Shown: positions 12,498-24,122 of the stretch, piece by piece
Position numbering within the stretch: the first letter of the stretch is position 1
Layout of the letters: each line of letters begins with the position of its first letter
From: Meloidogyne chitwoodi
Lineage: Eukaryota > Nematoda > Chromadorea > Rhabditida > Meloidogynidae
Direction of reading: 5' to 3'
Length of the DNA: 64,000 bases
Assembly (NCBI GenBank): GCA_015183035.1
Contig: JACZZP010000013.1
Location: forward strand, 1,240,001-1,304,000
Position numbers and translations under genes: made by a program
The notes under the pieces: generated by a model
Seen by the model: the letters and a program-made list of their open reading frames with translations, nothing else
Told to the model about the DNA's origin: nothing
Database searches by the model: none

Positions 12498-14794
12498 TTA
12501 TTTGCATTCCTCAATTTCAGATGAATTAAAATAGCCAATTTCAAATTCTTCATTATCCTAAAAATAATAATTAATAAATTTAATTAAATAATCTAACCTC
12601 AATATTATTTTCACTTTGTTCACTAAATAAATTTAAATTTCCATTTAACCATTTATTTATTTCATCATTATGATAAGGAACATTTGTGTAACACTTTATT
12701 AATTTATAATTATTAAAATAATTAAATAATTTAAAAAATACTTGAGTATTTGGTAATACAATTCCTTTATTTATTTTAAAACAATCAGTACCAAATGAAA
12801 TTATACCTAGAATAAACCAACGTTTTCCACCATTAATATCTTCAAATTGCCCAATTAGACCTCCTCCACTGTCTCCCTTTTTTTATTTATTTTTATAAAT
12901 AAATAAATTAAAAAAATATTATTAACTTGACAAAATCCAAAATCTGGTTTCTCCATAGTACAAATAATATCATTAACTTTTGATAATTTATGATGATTAC
13001 TAAATCTTCTAATTTTATTTATGCATTCATTATCTGTCCAAATTCCTGCCAGTGTAAGTAAATGTAATTCTGAATGTGCAAAAAGTTTACAATCTTCTAT
13101 TCCATCTTCTTTATGACATTGAGTAATAGCTAATAAATACAAAAATAATAATTTATAATTTCAGAATTTTCAATTAAAATAAAATAAATTTTACGATCTG
13201 GTCCCCAACCATAAGCAAGTAATTGTTCATCCATACCATCTTCTAATTTTTGACGCCAATTTATAATTTTTGTATTACTGTGTAGATTTAATAAACACTT
13301 AAATTATTATTTTAAATATATTAAATAAATATAAATATTACAATATGATTAGCTAATTCAGCAGGAACATCATCTTCAAGTTCAATAATTGCATAATCAT
13401 CTGATAATTAAAATTATATATAAAAAATTAAATAACTAAAACTCTTGTAAATACTTTCCCTAATTGTCATCCCTCTGACTTAATTAAATATTTTTTTAGT
13501 TGTCCCAGAGATTTGTATTAGAGAAAAAATTAATTAATTATTTCTTAGTTTTACACATAATTGATTGGATAATTAAGAGATTATTAAAGTTTAACTTATA
13601 CTTATGTAATTATTAATATTATTATTAAAATAAACTAACAGAATTGACATTTTGTTTCAAAATATTGTGAATATTTTGCCCTAAAATTTTAAATATAATT
13701 ATTTAAATAATTAATTATTTACTTTGAAACAATAAATCTTTTTTGATGTGTTTTTGATTGACATTCACCAAATACATTTCCATTATTTATTAAACAGATT
13801 GATCCAATAAAAACTGAAATATGATTTTGAACATCTATTTCTGGAATTGCACTTTGTTCATATGAACTTAAAGAAAAGATATATTTATTTATTTTATTTT
13901 TTTATATTTCTGAATTTTAAATTCTGATTTTACTTGAATATTTTTCAGATATTTACTAATTTTTGTTTTAATTTTATTTTGCATTAAAGTATATTCTTAT
14001 TTTAATAAAAAAACCATCTATAATTACTTACATACAACATCTTGTTGAACGACAACTACTTTCTCCTTTAGATAAAAGATTTCCATATTTAAAAAAACAA
14101 TGTGCAGCAGTTAATACATGACGACGTGAAATAAGAGTACCAGTACAGTGATATTCATCTTAAATTATTTTTTAATTATTTATAAATATATTTAAATTAT
14201 TATTTTTTACCATATCCATCAAAATATCTATGTATAGCAACAACCCATGGCAATTCTCCATCTTCTACCCCATGTCCACCCATTACTTTTCTATGTATAT
14301 GATCATTATGTTTAAAGTGTGTTTCATTAAAATGTGTAAATGTTGAATTTCTGTGATGAAAATGATACCCGTGATGGTAATGATGGCGATGATTACGAAG
14401 GTTAGAAGGAAGATATCTTTTAAATCTTTGACCATCTTTGTTATTCTAAGGTAATATTTATTTTAGTAAAAATATATAAAAATATACCTCATCTAAATGT
14501 ATTGGCAAACCACAACGATGTGAATCTTTAATTCTTTTAAATTAAAAAAAAATTAAAAAATAACCATAATATAATGGCAGAATATCATCTTCCTTTTCAA
14601 AATCTTTTTGTACAGTCCAAGTTTCTGAGGCATAATTTTCTGTAACAAAATTGCTTGAAAGTCCTAAAAGTATTCCTGAATTAAAATTTAAATAAAAATA
14701 AATTACTTTCTATTTGAAGAAAATAAATAATGATTATTAAAATATATTTTATTAAAAATATAAATCTTATTATTATTTTTTTATTCAAATACAT
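12498..14794 (-). CDS. Secreted chymotrypsin-fold (S1A) serine protease with His-rich linker
   Basis: Multi-exon gene whose start is taken at 14794 because the next ~25 residues are a strong signal peptide ([19 protein letters not shown]). The catalytic triad is visible: His in [13 protein letters not shown] (about 14105-14160), Asp in [11 protein letters not shown] (about 13365-13405) and Ser in GDSGGGLIG (about 12850-12878), the last split by an intron after CQ. A conserved cysteine (SHRCGLP) lies upstream, as in zymogens linked to their propeptide. Between it and the [14 protein letters not shown] activation site is a segment with about a dozen histidines (about 14320-14420). Six residues before the catalytic Ser, the position that sets S1 specificity is Gly rather than the Asp of trypsin, so trypsin-like cleavage is unlikely. 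Role could be digestive or at the host interface. Confidence 0.88.
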
Positions 14795-15845
14795 TTTACA
14801 AAAAATAATTAATTATTTTTAAAATAATTTATTTATAAAGTAATTTTTAATTTAAATTATTTAATAAATAATTTTATTATTTCCCAGTCAATTAATTAAT
14901 TAATTAATGAATCATTAACAGATAAAAATGAATAAATATTACTATTTTAATTTATAAAAATTTATTCTGATTTTTAAATTCTGATTTAATAAAAAAAATT
15001 TCAAAATTTAATCTCTATTTTTACTTAAATAAATATTTTATTATTTTTATAAGATTATATTTAGTGCTAAACTTTTATTTTAAATAAATAACAAGCACAC
15101 TTGTTGCATCTTTTTTTCAGCTATTTTTATTCGTATTTTTTCGGGACAAGAAAAAATTCTCAAATTTTTGCATTTCCGCATTTTTATTCCTTTTTTCTTT
15201 TAAAATTTTTAGTTATGCTTTTAAAAAAATATTCAATTTATTTTTTTTAAATATTAATATAAAATTATTTTATTGCTTTTATTTTATATTCACAATTATT
15301 TGTTAAGATATATTTTTATTAATAATATTTAATTATTTTTAATTTTCTATTTAATAATTTTATAATACTTTTTTATCTTTTTCCTTTAATTTTTAATGCC
15401 AAATACCGCGGTGCTTCTTTTTTTAGTTTATTTGTTTTTTAGTTATTTTTAAATCCCATCAGGGCTTTTTAAAAAAACAAAGTAAAAGTCTTTCACTCAA
15501 TAGGGAATTATTGTTTTTGAATTATAAAATAGGGTGAAGAAGCGACGTGAATATTATCTAAAAAATTTCTTTAAAGATGAGTGCTTTACTTCAATAATTT
15601 TTAAAAATGTTGTGTTCCTCCTTTATTTACTTTTTATTTTTAAAATAATGTGAATATTATTATTTTTATATTTTTTAACATTGCTATTTTTTTAATAAAA
15701 GTTTCAATTTATAACGTCCAAAAAATTGTTCCTTAAATATAATATTTTTTGATTATTATTTAAAAAAATATATAATTTTAGATAAAATTTATTAAAATAA
15801 TTAATTAATTAATTATGTAATTTTTATAACTTAATAATATTAAAT
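14795..15845. other. AT-rich intergenic region between divergent genes
   Basis: About 1 kb between the starts of two divergent genes for secreted proteins. It must contain both promoters. I see no coding frame, RNA gene or repeat ends, only A/T-rich sequence with a few GC-containing islands near 15105-15190 and 15400-15560. Confidence 0.5.
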
Positions 15846-17990
15846 ATGTTTATTATACAAATTATTTTAATAATAAATATTGCCTTATTTCTTTCGTATT
15901 CAGCATTTTCTACTTCTTCACTTTTTTGCCCAGAAATGGAATGCCCTTCTCATCTTTTTAAAGAAAATTTAAAAGAAAAAATAATTCCTTTAAAATTTGG
16001 ACATTTGCCTAATTTTAACAATAAAAAGAAAAATTTTAACAATTTATTTTACTTTATTGCTTTAACACAGGCATAATATTATTATTATTATTTAAATATT
16101 TAAGTCAAGATTAATTAAAAAATATTAACTTTAAATAATAGAAAAAATTAAATAAAATAATAATTTAAAAAATTAATTTAAAAATTAAAGGATTGTCAAT
16201 TTGTAATATCTCGTCCAGATCAGCTTCCAAAATTATCTTTATTATCAGTAAATTATAAATTAAATGATTGTTCTTCCAATAAAATTAAATTAATTTGGCA
16301 ATTTGTTTCTTCTAAGCCTTCACTTTTACTCATTCAAAAAAGATCGGAAAATGAAATTTGTATTCTTCCAATTGAAACTCCTAATTTTTTGAATATTCAA
16401 GGAAATGAACTTTTTAGGTAAATTTTAATTTAATTTTAAAAAAATATTAAAATTGTTTTAGTTATTCTTTATATTCTTCACTTATTCGTTTTGCTAAATG
16501 TTCTTATTTGAATGGAATTAATATTCAAATAGAATCTTTTATTCCTGATTTATTATATTCAGATCTTTTTTATATTTATTTTTCTTCAATATTTTATCAA
16601 TTACGTCTTTCATTAGATGGACAAATAAGACTTACTGGAGAACAATTTTCTGTTAATTTAATGAAAGAATTAGTAAATATGTCTAATTTAATTTTTACAA
16701 CTGATTCACAAACGAAAAGACTTTTTATTGTTCCAAAACAACCAAATATTAATTCAATAGTAGAATATACTTCTCCTTTTGATATTTTATACAGGTAATA
16801 ATAATAATATAAATTTAATAATTATTTATATTTAAATAATTTAAGGAAGGATCAAGCCAAATTTAATAATTTTCAGCTTATTAGAAGGTATTAAATTATA
16901 TTAAAAAACTTTTAATAATATTTATTTTAATAAAAAGATTATCTTCATTACAAAAACAATGGAAGATTAGTAGCTTCTCAGTTGATGGAAATTTAATAAT
17001 ATTTACTGTTTCTAATTATTCATCCCATAATTTTTCAAAAATTATATCCACAGAATTATTTATTGCTAAAATACCAAATAATAATTCAAAAACATTGCCT
17101 ATCTCTGAAATTCATTGTGCTCTTAATTTTATGACTTTTGATGTTAAATTTATGATAATAAGTGAAAAAACAATTGGAGAGCTTACAAAACGGGGGGCAT
17201 TGCCTCAAATGGGTTTTTTAATTAAATTTTTAATTAATTAATTTTTATTAGTTGATACAATAATTGAAAAAACAAACAAAATTAATAAATATAAACATAC
17301 TCCAAAACAAATAAATGATAAATTAAAAGAACAAAAACAACAAAAAACAATAGAAAATGCAATTAAAGCAACAACAACAAAATCAACAAATAATTTAAAA
17401 AGTTTTACAATAGAAACTCCAATGAAAACAACTGAAAAACATACAAAGACAACAACAAAACAAACATTAATAAAAACAACCACAGAAACAGCAAAACAAA
17501 AAACCAAAGAAATTAAAAACTTAACAGAACAAACAACAACAAAATTATTTTCAACAAAACAAACAACATCAAATTTAAATTCTGAAAAATCAGAATTAAT
17601 TTATTCAATTCCAATTCGTGAAAAAGGTGAAAATAATATTTTATTAGAACATGAAAGAGAACAAACAAAAGAAGAAGAAGAAGAAGAAAAAGAAGAAAAA
17701 TTAAGTAATTCTTATATTGATGATTTTGGACAACAACCATTGGTAATAATTTTAATTAAATATTTAATTTAAAATATAATTTATAAAAGACTTTGGAAGA
17801 AGAATTAGAAGAAGATGAAGAATATAATAATTTACTTCCATTACCTGGTGAAGAAATTGAAGAAGAAAAGTTAAAAGAAGAAAATCAAAAACAAACAGAA
17901 AGCCAAACTTTGAATTCAGCAATTATTGTTAAAATATTGAAAAAATGGATATTATTATTATTTATAATTTTATTAATTATACAAAGATAA
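15846..17990 (+). CDS. Secreted or GPI/tail-anchored Thr-rich acidic protein, family unknown
   Basis: Seven exons (15846-16070, 16191-16417, 16462-16794, 16846-16887, 16938-17212, 17252-17742, 17790-17990) keep one frame, giving roughly 595 residues. The N-terminus is a signal peptide (MFIIQIILIINIALFLSYSA). A folded-looking region of about 365 residues follows with no family I recognise. Next comes a Lys/Thr/Gln-rich stretch (about 17290-17580), typical of an O-glycosylated stalk, then acidic Glu runs (about 17660-17700 and 17790-17890). The end is a short hydrophobic helix (WILLLFIILLII) followed by QR and the stop, which fits a GPI signal or a C-terminal membrane anchor. The first intron has a GC donor (CAG|GCATAA). 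Surface or cuticle location is likely; the function is unknown. Confidence 0.72.
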
Positions 17991-18137
17991 AAATATATAA
18001 TTATCACTTTTATTTTTTAATTTCTCTTAATTGATGGCCAATTTTTAAATAAATTCAAATAAATACCCACACTAAATATTTAATAAAAAATATCATACTC
18101 TGGCCTTCAATTAATTAAATAAAATATAATTAATTAA

Positions 18138-21100
18138 TTAAACAGTAAATTCATAACAACCATCAAGCAAAGAACGTCTTTCATCTGTACTACCAGATTG
18201 ATGACTACCTTTACGTTTATTTTGTATATCACCAGGAATAAGTGATGTAGATGATTTGTGAATTAATGGAGTTGGTAATGGTAGAGAAGAAGCAGAAGGT
18301 GGTGGTACAATTATTGGTGTTGAAATGTTTAAAGCTTCAGTTCTATCAGAAAAAATAGGCCGAGTTCTTAAAATATAAATATTGATAAGATAAAATTTAT
18401 GGCTAAACCCACTTTCAGTGGAAAAGGAATTCTCTAAAATATATATATATAGAATATAAACCCGTAGCTCTAACAAAAAATTTAAACCCAGGAAAAAAGA
18501 AATCCTTAAACTAACTGGCTGATTGTTCCACTCTGTCTCGTCGGAAGAAGGCGTAAGGCAATAGGCGGTAATTGGTTGTTTTTTTGTAATCGAGTTTTTG
18601 GTTTTAATGTCTGAATAATCTCTTCATCTCTTATATTATTATTACTATATTTTATTAATTCATTTGTATCACTTTCCAATAGACGCTCTTTTGTTAAATG
18701 ATAAATGATTCCACAACCAAAACCATCACCTAATTATTTAAATATTTATATTTTTTAACCAATAAAAATAAATAACCTAAAACATTAACACTTGTCCGTA
18801 TCCTATCAAGCAGCCAATCAACAGTAAGTAATAAGCTCAAATCCTTATGAGGTAGTCCAACCTTAATATAAATATTTTAATATTTTATCAAAACATACAG
18901 TAGTTAAAACAAGTGTCAAAACATCCAAACCTTTAATAAATAACTTTAAAAAATAATATGTAAAATTGTAAAAAGCTTTAAGGTTTTAAAGTTTACTAGA
19001 GATGACTAAATTATTTAAAATATCTTATAATTTTTTAATAATAAATTATCATTTTTTAAATAACTTACCAGCTGGAACAGATCCAGAACCAATAGAAGCA
19101 ACAGTAGTTGTAATACTTTAATTAATTTATTAATATTAAAATAATATTAATTAAATTCTAACCTTATAGTTAATAAATCTAATGCAGTAAGTTTAACATT
19201 ATGAAGTTGGGCAATAAATATAGCCTTTAATTTTTAAATAATATTTTTTAATTTTATTTTTTTAAATAACCGCAACAGCCTCATATAATGCCGTTCCATC
19301 CTAAAATTTTTTAAAAATTTTATAAAAAATTTAAAAATTTGCCATTGTTATTGTAGCACCTAAAGGAAGTACAAAACGTGTCACCCTTCTATCAATTCTC
19401 AAATTTTGTTCTAATGCCCGAAAAGTGACTGGAAGGGTTGCACCACTAATTGAAAAATAAATATTAAATATTTCTTTAAATATATTTATTAAAATAATAA
19501 AATACCTAGAAGCAGTCCCAAAGGCTGTAGCAATTGCTTGAAGCTTAAAAAAACTTTTTTATTAAATTAACATTTAAATATTTAGATAACCATTCCAGTC
19601 ATAAAATCAAAGGGAGATTGTCGTGTAATTATATAATAAAGCAATGGAAGTGTTAATAATGAATGTATCATTAATCCACAAATTACTGTTACCTATTAGA
19701 ATAAAAAGGAAATATTTATAAAATCAAAAAGAATCTTTTTAATACAAAGTGAAAGAATATATAATTATTTTATTCATCTGATAGATAAAATAAAATTCAT
19801 TAATAAAATAATTAATTTTATAACTCACTTACAACGTACATAGCCAATGCCTGAACTTTTTAAATATTATATTTTGTTTTTATAAAAATAAGTAAAACCT
19901 GAGCAGTAGCTGTTAAGTCATCTATATCAACAATGTTTTTACAAACAAGGGAGAGAATACCTATTGGATAACACCTTTTTAAAATTATTATAAATAATTT
20001 AAAAAATATTTTTTTTAATAATTACCACATTAAAGCACTAATCCAACGCATTATTACCTAAAAAAATATTTTTTTTAATTTTAAATAAATGAATAAAAAT
20101 AAAAATAATTTATATTAATAAAACTAACAGCATCTAAAACAATAAAAAAATTAATCATAAGTCTAGCTTGATCACCCAATGTTGAAAGTATAACACCAAA
20201 TCCAGTACAAAAAACTAATAATCCAAGAACATTAACTTCATTTGTATATTCTAAGATCTTAATATTATAATATTTTTTTAATTATATTTTTTTAATTATT
20301 TTAACAGGTTTTAACGGTGTTTTAGCTGTTTGAGTTGTTATATTAATATTTAATAAAGGTTTAGATGGAAGAACTCTTGGAGGTTTTACAGGAACATAAT
20401 TAGTTTGTACTTGTTGAAATGTTGCCTAGAAAAAAAAAGAAAAAAATAAATATATTTTTAAAATAACTTGAACAATATTTTCTGGAAACATATTTCGAAT
20501 TTGATCCAAAAATGTATCAAGTGGTGATAATGCACTTTAAAAAAATTAAAATTATAAATAAGGAATTTGATATTTTTAATTAAAATTTTAAACTAACGTA
20601 TCATCAAGAGTTCCCTCTCCCAATTCATGAATAAGTTGCGGATCACCAGGATGAATACAAGAAACAAGCAAAATTCCTGTCTTTGATTTTAAAAAAATGT
20701 TTAAATAATTAAACAAATTAATTAAAAGTCTTAGAAGGGATATTCTGTTTTATAATTATTATATTTTTATAATTTCGTATTTTATTAAATATATTTTTTA
20801 ATCCAATTTAAGTTCAAAAACATACAAATGTTGAGAGAAATGTTGTTGTCATATAATAGGCTAAAAATATAATTTATATAAATAATTTTAAATATTATTT
20901 AATAAAATATATATTAACTAACCAACAGTTAAAAGACCCATTCTACCAGCTACAGATGGACGAGTTTGTGCTAAAGCAGAGATTACTGATGAAATTGTTA
21001 AAGGAAGAATCTTTTAAAATAAAATATAAAAAATAAATTAATATAAAAAACCATCATTTCAACAATTTGCATAAATATTTCGCCTGGAAATCCAATTAAA

Positions 21101-21293
21101 GATATTGCATCATTACTGTAAAAATATTAAATAAAAGGTAATATTTTAATTATAAAACCTTGGAGCTAATTGACGAATAATAAATCCAAGAACAACACCA
21201 ATGACATAAAATTAAACAAAAAAATAAATGTTGAAAAAAATTTAAATTTACCACAGATTCAACAGTAACTACCAAAAGTAATTCTTTTTTCAT
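18138..21293 (-). CDS. SLC1-family glutamate/dicarboxylate:Na+ symporter (EAAT-like)
   Basis: Multi-exon membrane transporter matching excitatory amino acid transporters along its length, from TM1 ([14 protein letters not shown], then [14 protein letters not shown]) through [13 protein letters not shown] and GRMGLLTVG. The hairpin-1 serine-rich motif reads [15 protein letters not shown]. The TM7 motif reads [17 protein letters not shown], where the family consensus has NMDGT. TM8 has [17 protein letters not shown], keeping the Asp and Arg that bind the amino-acid substrate. The cytosolic tail (about 18138-18366 plus upstream exons) is Ser/Pro-rich. One intron interrupts the TMDGT motif and begins with a GC donor (ATG|GCAAAT, 19342). 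The first intron (21251 down to 21206) lacks an AG acceptor where homology puts the exon join. The start is the first Met before TM1; a short cytosolic N-terminus could lie further upstream. Confidence 0.9.
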
Positions 21294-22122
21294 TTTATTT
21301 TAAAAGTTAATTTTAAGGAAAAATATAATGTTTATTTAAAAACAAAATAATTAATTTTATAAACATTAATAATGCCAATAAATCTGAGCATACATCTGAT
21401 AAAGAAAAAAAAGTTAAAAAAATCCAAATTGTTCAAAATTTTTATCAAAATTGCGAAAAAAAATGAAAATTACTTAAACTTAAAAAAAAAATAAAAGCAA
21501 AAGATTATCAGTAATAACAAAAAACCAAACAAAGGAAAAATACTATAACATGAGAGAAAGGAAAAGGAGAGTTTAGTAAAAGAAATGTTTATAATTTAAC
21601 AACCAGCGAAAATTGAGCGACTTATTTAAGGAAAATTGATATTAAATAAATGCATTTAGGTAGCGAATTGATGATGATTATTTAAATCGATTGTGAACAA
21701 GAAAAATTAAAAATAAAATAAAAATGATTTGAATAAAAATATTTTTTTAAAATGTAAATTTTTTAATTTTATTTATACACTAGCGAAGTTGGCCGCCATT
21801 TCTCGCTCAAACTCAAAATGATTCTAGACTCTTCTCAATGGAAGGCTTAAAATTTATTTTTGATTTTTCAAATCAACGCTAACAAATCATAAAAAAACTC
21901 ATAAACTTCAATTTAACAAATTTATATCATCAAGAAACAATATATACATGCAATCGCAAATGCAAAATACATATTATATTTACAACATACATTATAGGGG
22001 TGAGAATAGAGGCAAAATATATGGGACACAATATTATAGTGGGAAATATCACATTGGGGGAATCTTTTATACATGGCAGTCACAGTGGCACTTCACGACT
22101 TCACGTTTCTTCCGCTTCCGTC
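21294..22122. other. Intergenic region
   Basis: 5' flank of the transporter and 3' flank of the MSP-domain gene. AT-rich to about 22050, where composition switches to GC-richer DNA at the 3' UTR of the MSP-domain gene. No supported gene. Confidence 0.5.
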
Positions 22123-22666
22123 CTATTCACGTTCGAAGCGCACGTAGAGACGCTTGATGCCTTGCTCCTTCTTGACCATGTCCCACTGCATTCGCGCCTT
22201 GGTGTTCGAGTCCTCGGTTTCGTGGTTGTAGACAGCAACGTCTAAATTATAAAAAAGTTTATTATGGCAGAAACAGCGATGAATGAAGCTAACATTGGCG
22301 ATCGTCCTCCGGCAGGTCTTCTTTCGTCAGGAGCAGAAGCCTGACCGTCGCCGAGCCTTGCGGTTTGAGAATTCCAACAGGAGGCCGGATCTTGATGAGC
22401 TCGTTACTGAAAATAAAAGGCTGGTTACATCCGTTCTTATCCTGGGATTAGCTGATTTGAGCTTACTTCGTGCACTTGACCTTGTAGAGTTGGATCGCGT
22501 CTCCTTTGTTCTCAATCTTCAGCTCTACAACGGGCTCCGGCGGCGAATCCTCCTTGACCGAGAACACAATGCGATCATCGGGCGTTGTCACCAGCCTTCA
22601 AAAAAATAAAAAATATTAATTAATTAAATAAAAGAAATAAAAGAAACAAAAGAAAGTAACTCACAT
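22123..22666 (-). CDS. Small MSP-domain protein (sperm cytoskeleton type)
   Basis: A 120-residue protein made almost entirely of one major-sperm-protein domain. Exons are 22665-22666 (just AT), 22467-22595, 22294-22406 and 22123-22241. Family marks are DRIVFSVKEDSPPEPVVEL, then GDAIQLYKVKCT, NELIKIRPPVGILKPQGS and MQWDMVKKEQG, which match the beta-sandwich core of MSP. MSP-domain proteins polymerise into the fibres that drive crawling of nematode sperm, or act as small scaffold proteins. This one is distant from true MSP and closer to small MSP-domain (MSD-like) proteins. The only in-frame start codon is split by an intron: AT at the end of exon 1 and G at the start of exon 2. An in-frame stop lies upstream. 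The gene is far more GC-rich than its neighbours. Confidence 0.88.
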
Positions 22667-22897
22667 GTTGATTGAGGAGCACGAACAGTAAGATTGGTTG
22701 AAGTTTGTGAGTATTTGAAGAAGTTATGTGAAGAGAATAATGGCATGCTTTTATATCATCTTGAAAGGCTAAAAAAGTATCATATATAAAAGCCCAAACA
22801 TATCTATTAAAAATAACGACGCAATCTTCAACTTGACAAGGACAAGCAACGTTCGTGCCAGCGACGACTCACCTGAAGCCGTGTTCATCTCGTCAAC
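22667..22897. promoter_or_regulatory. Divergent promoter with two opposed TATA-like boxes
   Basis: The 231 bp between the two divergent start codons contain GATATAAAAG on the minus strand (22748-22757) and TATATAAAAG on the plus strand (22783-22792). They lie about 80 and 105 bp before the respective ATGs. The compact arrangement suggests shared control of the MSP-domain gene and its neighbour. Confidence 0.55.
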
Positions 22898-23793
22898 ATG
22901 TTCTTCATGCTGCTGCTATTGGCCATTGTGGTTGGTGTTATCTACTATGTTGCCCTGTATCCAGTCGACGCGTCTATGTCAACGGAAGCTGAAGTGAGTT
23001 TTTTATTCTAAAAGGCATAAAAAATACTTTTTTAAGGGTTCAAAGAAGGAGTCGTCGGCAGCTGGAAGTGAGGAGCAGGCTGCACCCATCAGCTCGGGAA
23101 GCAAAAGTGACGAAGTTGCCGGTAGTCCGTTTGCTCTTCGTTCACGCCGTCCAGGTGCTCCAACGCCAGTTCCCGTCTACTTGGTTGGACCAGTAGAAGT
23201 GAGGAAAATGCTTGGAAACGATTCTGCTAGCGACTCAAAAGTGAGCAGAGGAACTTCAGAACGAAGTACTGGCACACCATCGAAAGAGAAAAAGTCAAAG
23301 AGCCATCGTCGAAGCAGTAAGCTGCCGGTGCCAAAGAGTGAGGATGACAAAGGAGCCGCTGGGAAGGCAAAGAAGCGGAGTGGATCTTCTGGCCGACATC
23401 ATCGTAAGAAGGATAAAAAGGAGACAGTCGGCGACAGCAGTAGTAAAGCTGGTTCGGCGAGTGAGAGCGGCAAAGCAGAGGGTAATTAGTTTAAAGTTTG
23501 AAAGGCCATAATAATAATAAAATTTTATTTTCAGCACCAAAATCTACGACTGAAGCTGGAAAAGTGCGCAGTCGCAAGTCGGGTGGATCCAAAGGACGAT
23601 CTAAAGGACATAAGGGTGAGTTGTTTTGAGAGATTGCTAATTTTAATTTAATTAATTAAATCTTTATTTAGACGGCAGTCGTTCTCGCAGTCGCAACGCC
23701 AGTCGCGGGAAGTCATCTAAGAAGGACAGGAAGCATGCTTCTCCTCTGCCTCCAGCACTGAAGGAGTCTTCGAAGAAGCCGACGAAACTCTGA
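22898..23793 (+). CDS. Single-pass membrane protein with long basic Ser/Lys/Arg-rich tail
   Basis: Four exons (22898-22993, 23037-23481, 23535-23615, 23672-23793) give about 247 residues. The first ~23 residues (MFFMLLLLAIVVGVIYYVAL) form a membrane helix or uncleaved signal anchor. Everything after about residue 30 looks disordered: Ser, Lys, Arg and Gly dominate, with clusters such as KEKKSKSHRRSSK, GRHHRKKDKK and SRSRSRNASRGKSSKKD. I know no family for it. The sequence resembles SR-type or chromatin-like tails but sits behind a membrane segment. It is transcribed away from the MSP-domain gene across a 231-bp promoter and shares its GC-rich composition, so co-expression in sperm is a fair guess. 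Confidence 0.75.
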
Positions 23794-24122
23794 ATGAGAA
23801 GAGATGCACGCAAAACTCATCTCTAAAAGATTCGGAAGAGTAAAAGAAAAAAGATGTTTGAAAATCATCTTTCCCTAATTATAAACCCAAAAATAATTAT
23901 TTCCACCTATTGCTTTGATTCTAATTTGTGTGATTCCCTTTATATATTATTCGCTAATCTCTTGTGTAATTATAATTGTAATAATTTGTTATGTATTGTG
24001 TAATTGTTTTTTTAATAAAATGTTTAATAAAAGGCTTCTAAAAATTAAAAAGATAAAATATTTTTTAGCTAAAATTTTGTATAAAAATTTGGTAAAATAA
24101 AATAATTTAAAATTATTTTCTT
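23794..24122. other. Intergenic region between convergent genes
   Basis: About 330 bp between two stop codons. Composition returns to AT-rich at about 23850. The small frame at 23915-24100 has no recognisable content. No supported feature. Confidence 0.5.

Noticed and set aside
17238..17740. Minus-strand hydrophobic frames opposite the Thr-rich protein
   Set aside because: They are the complement of Thr/Lys/Gln codons; the plus strand has matched exons and a signal peptide.
22283..22609. Plus-strand frame of 108 codons with Arg/Leu-rich product
   Set aside because: It is antisense to the MSP-domain gene, whose minus-strand exons match the family across three introns.
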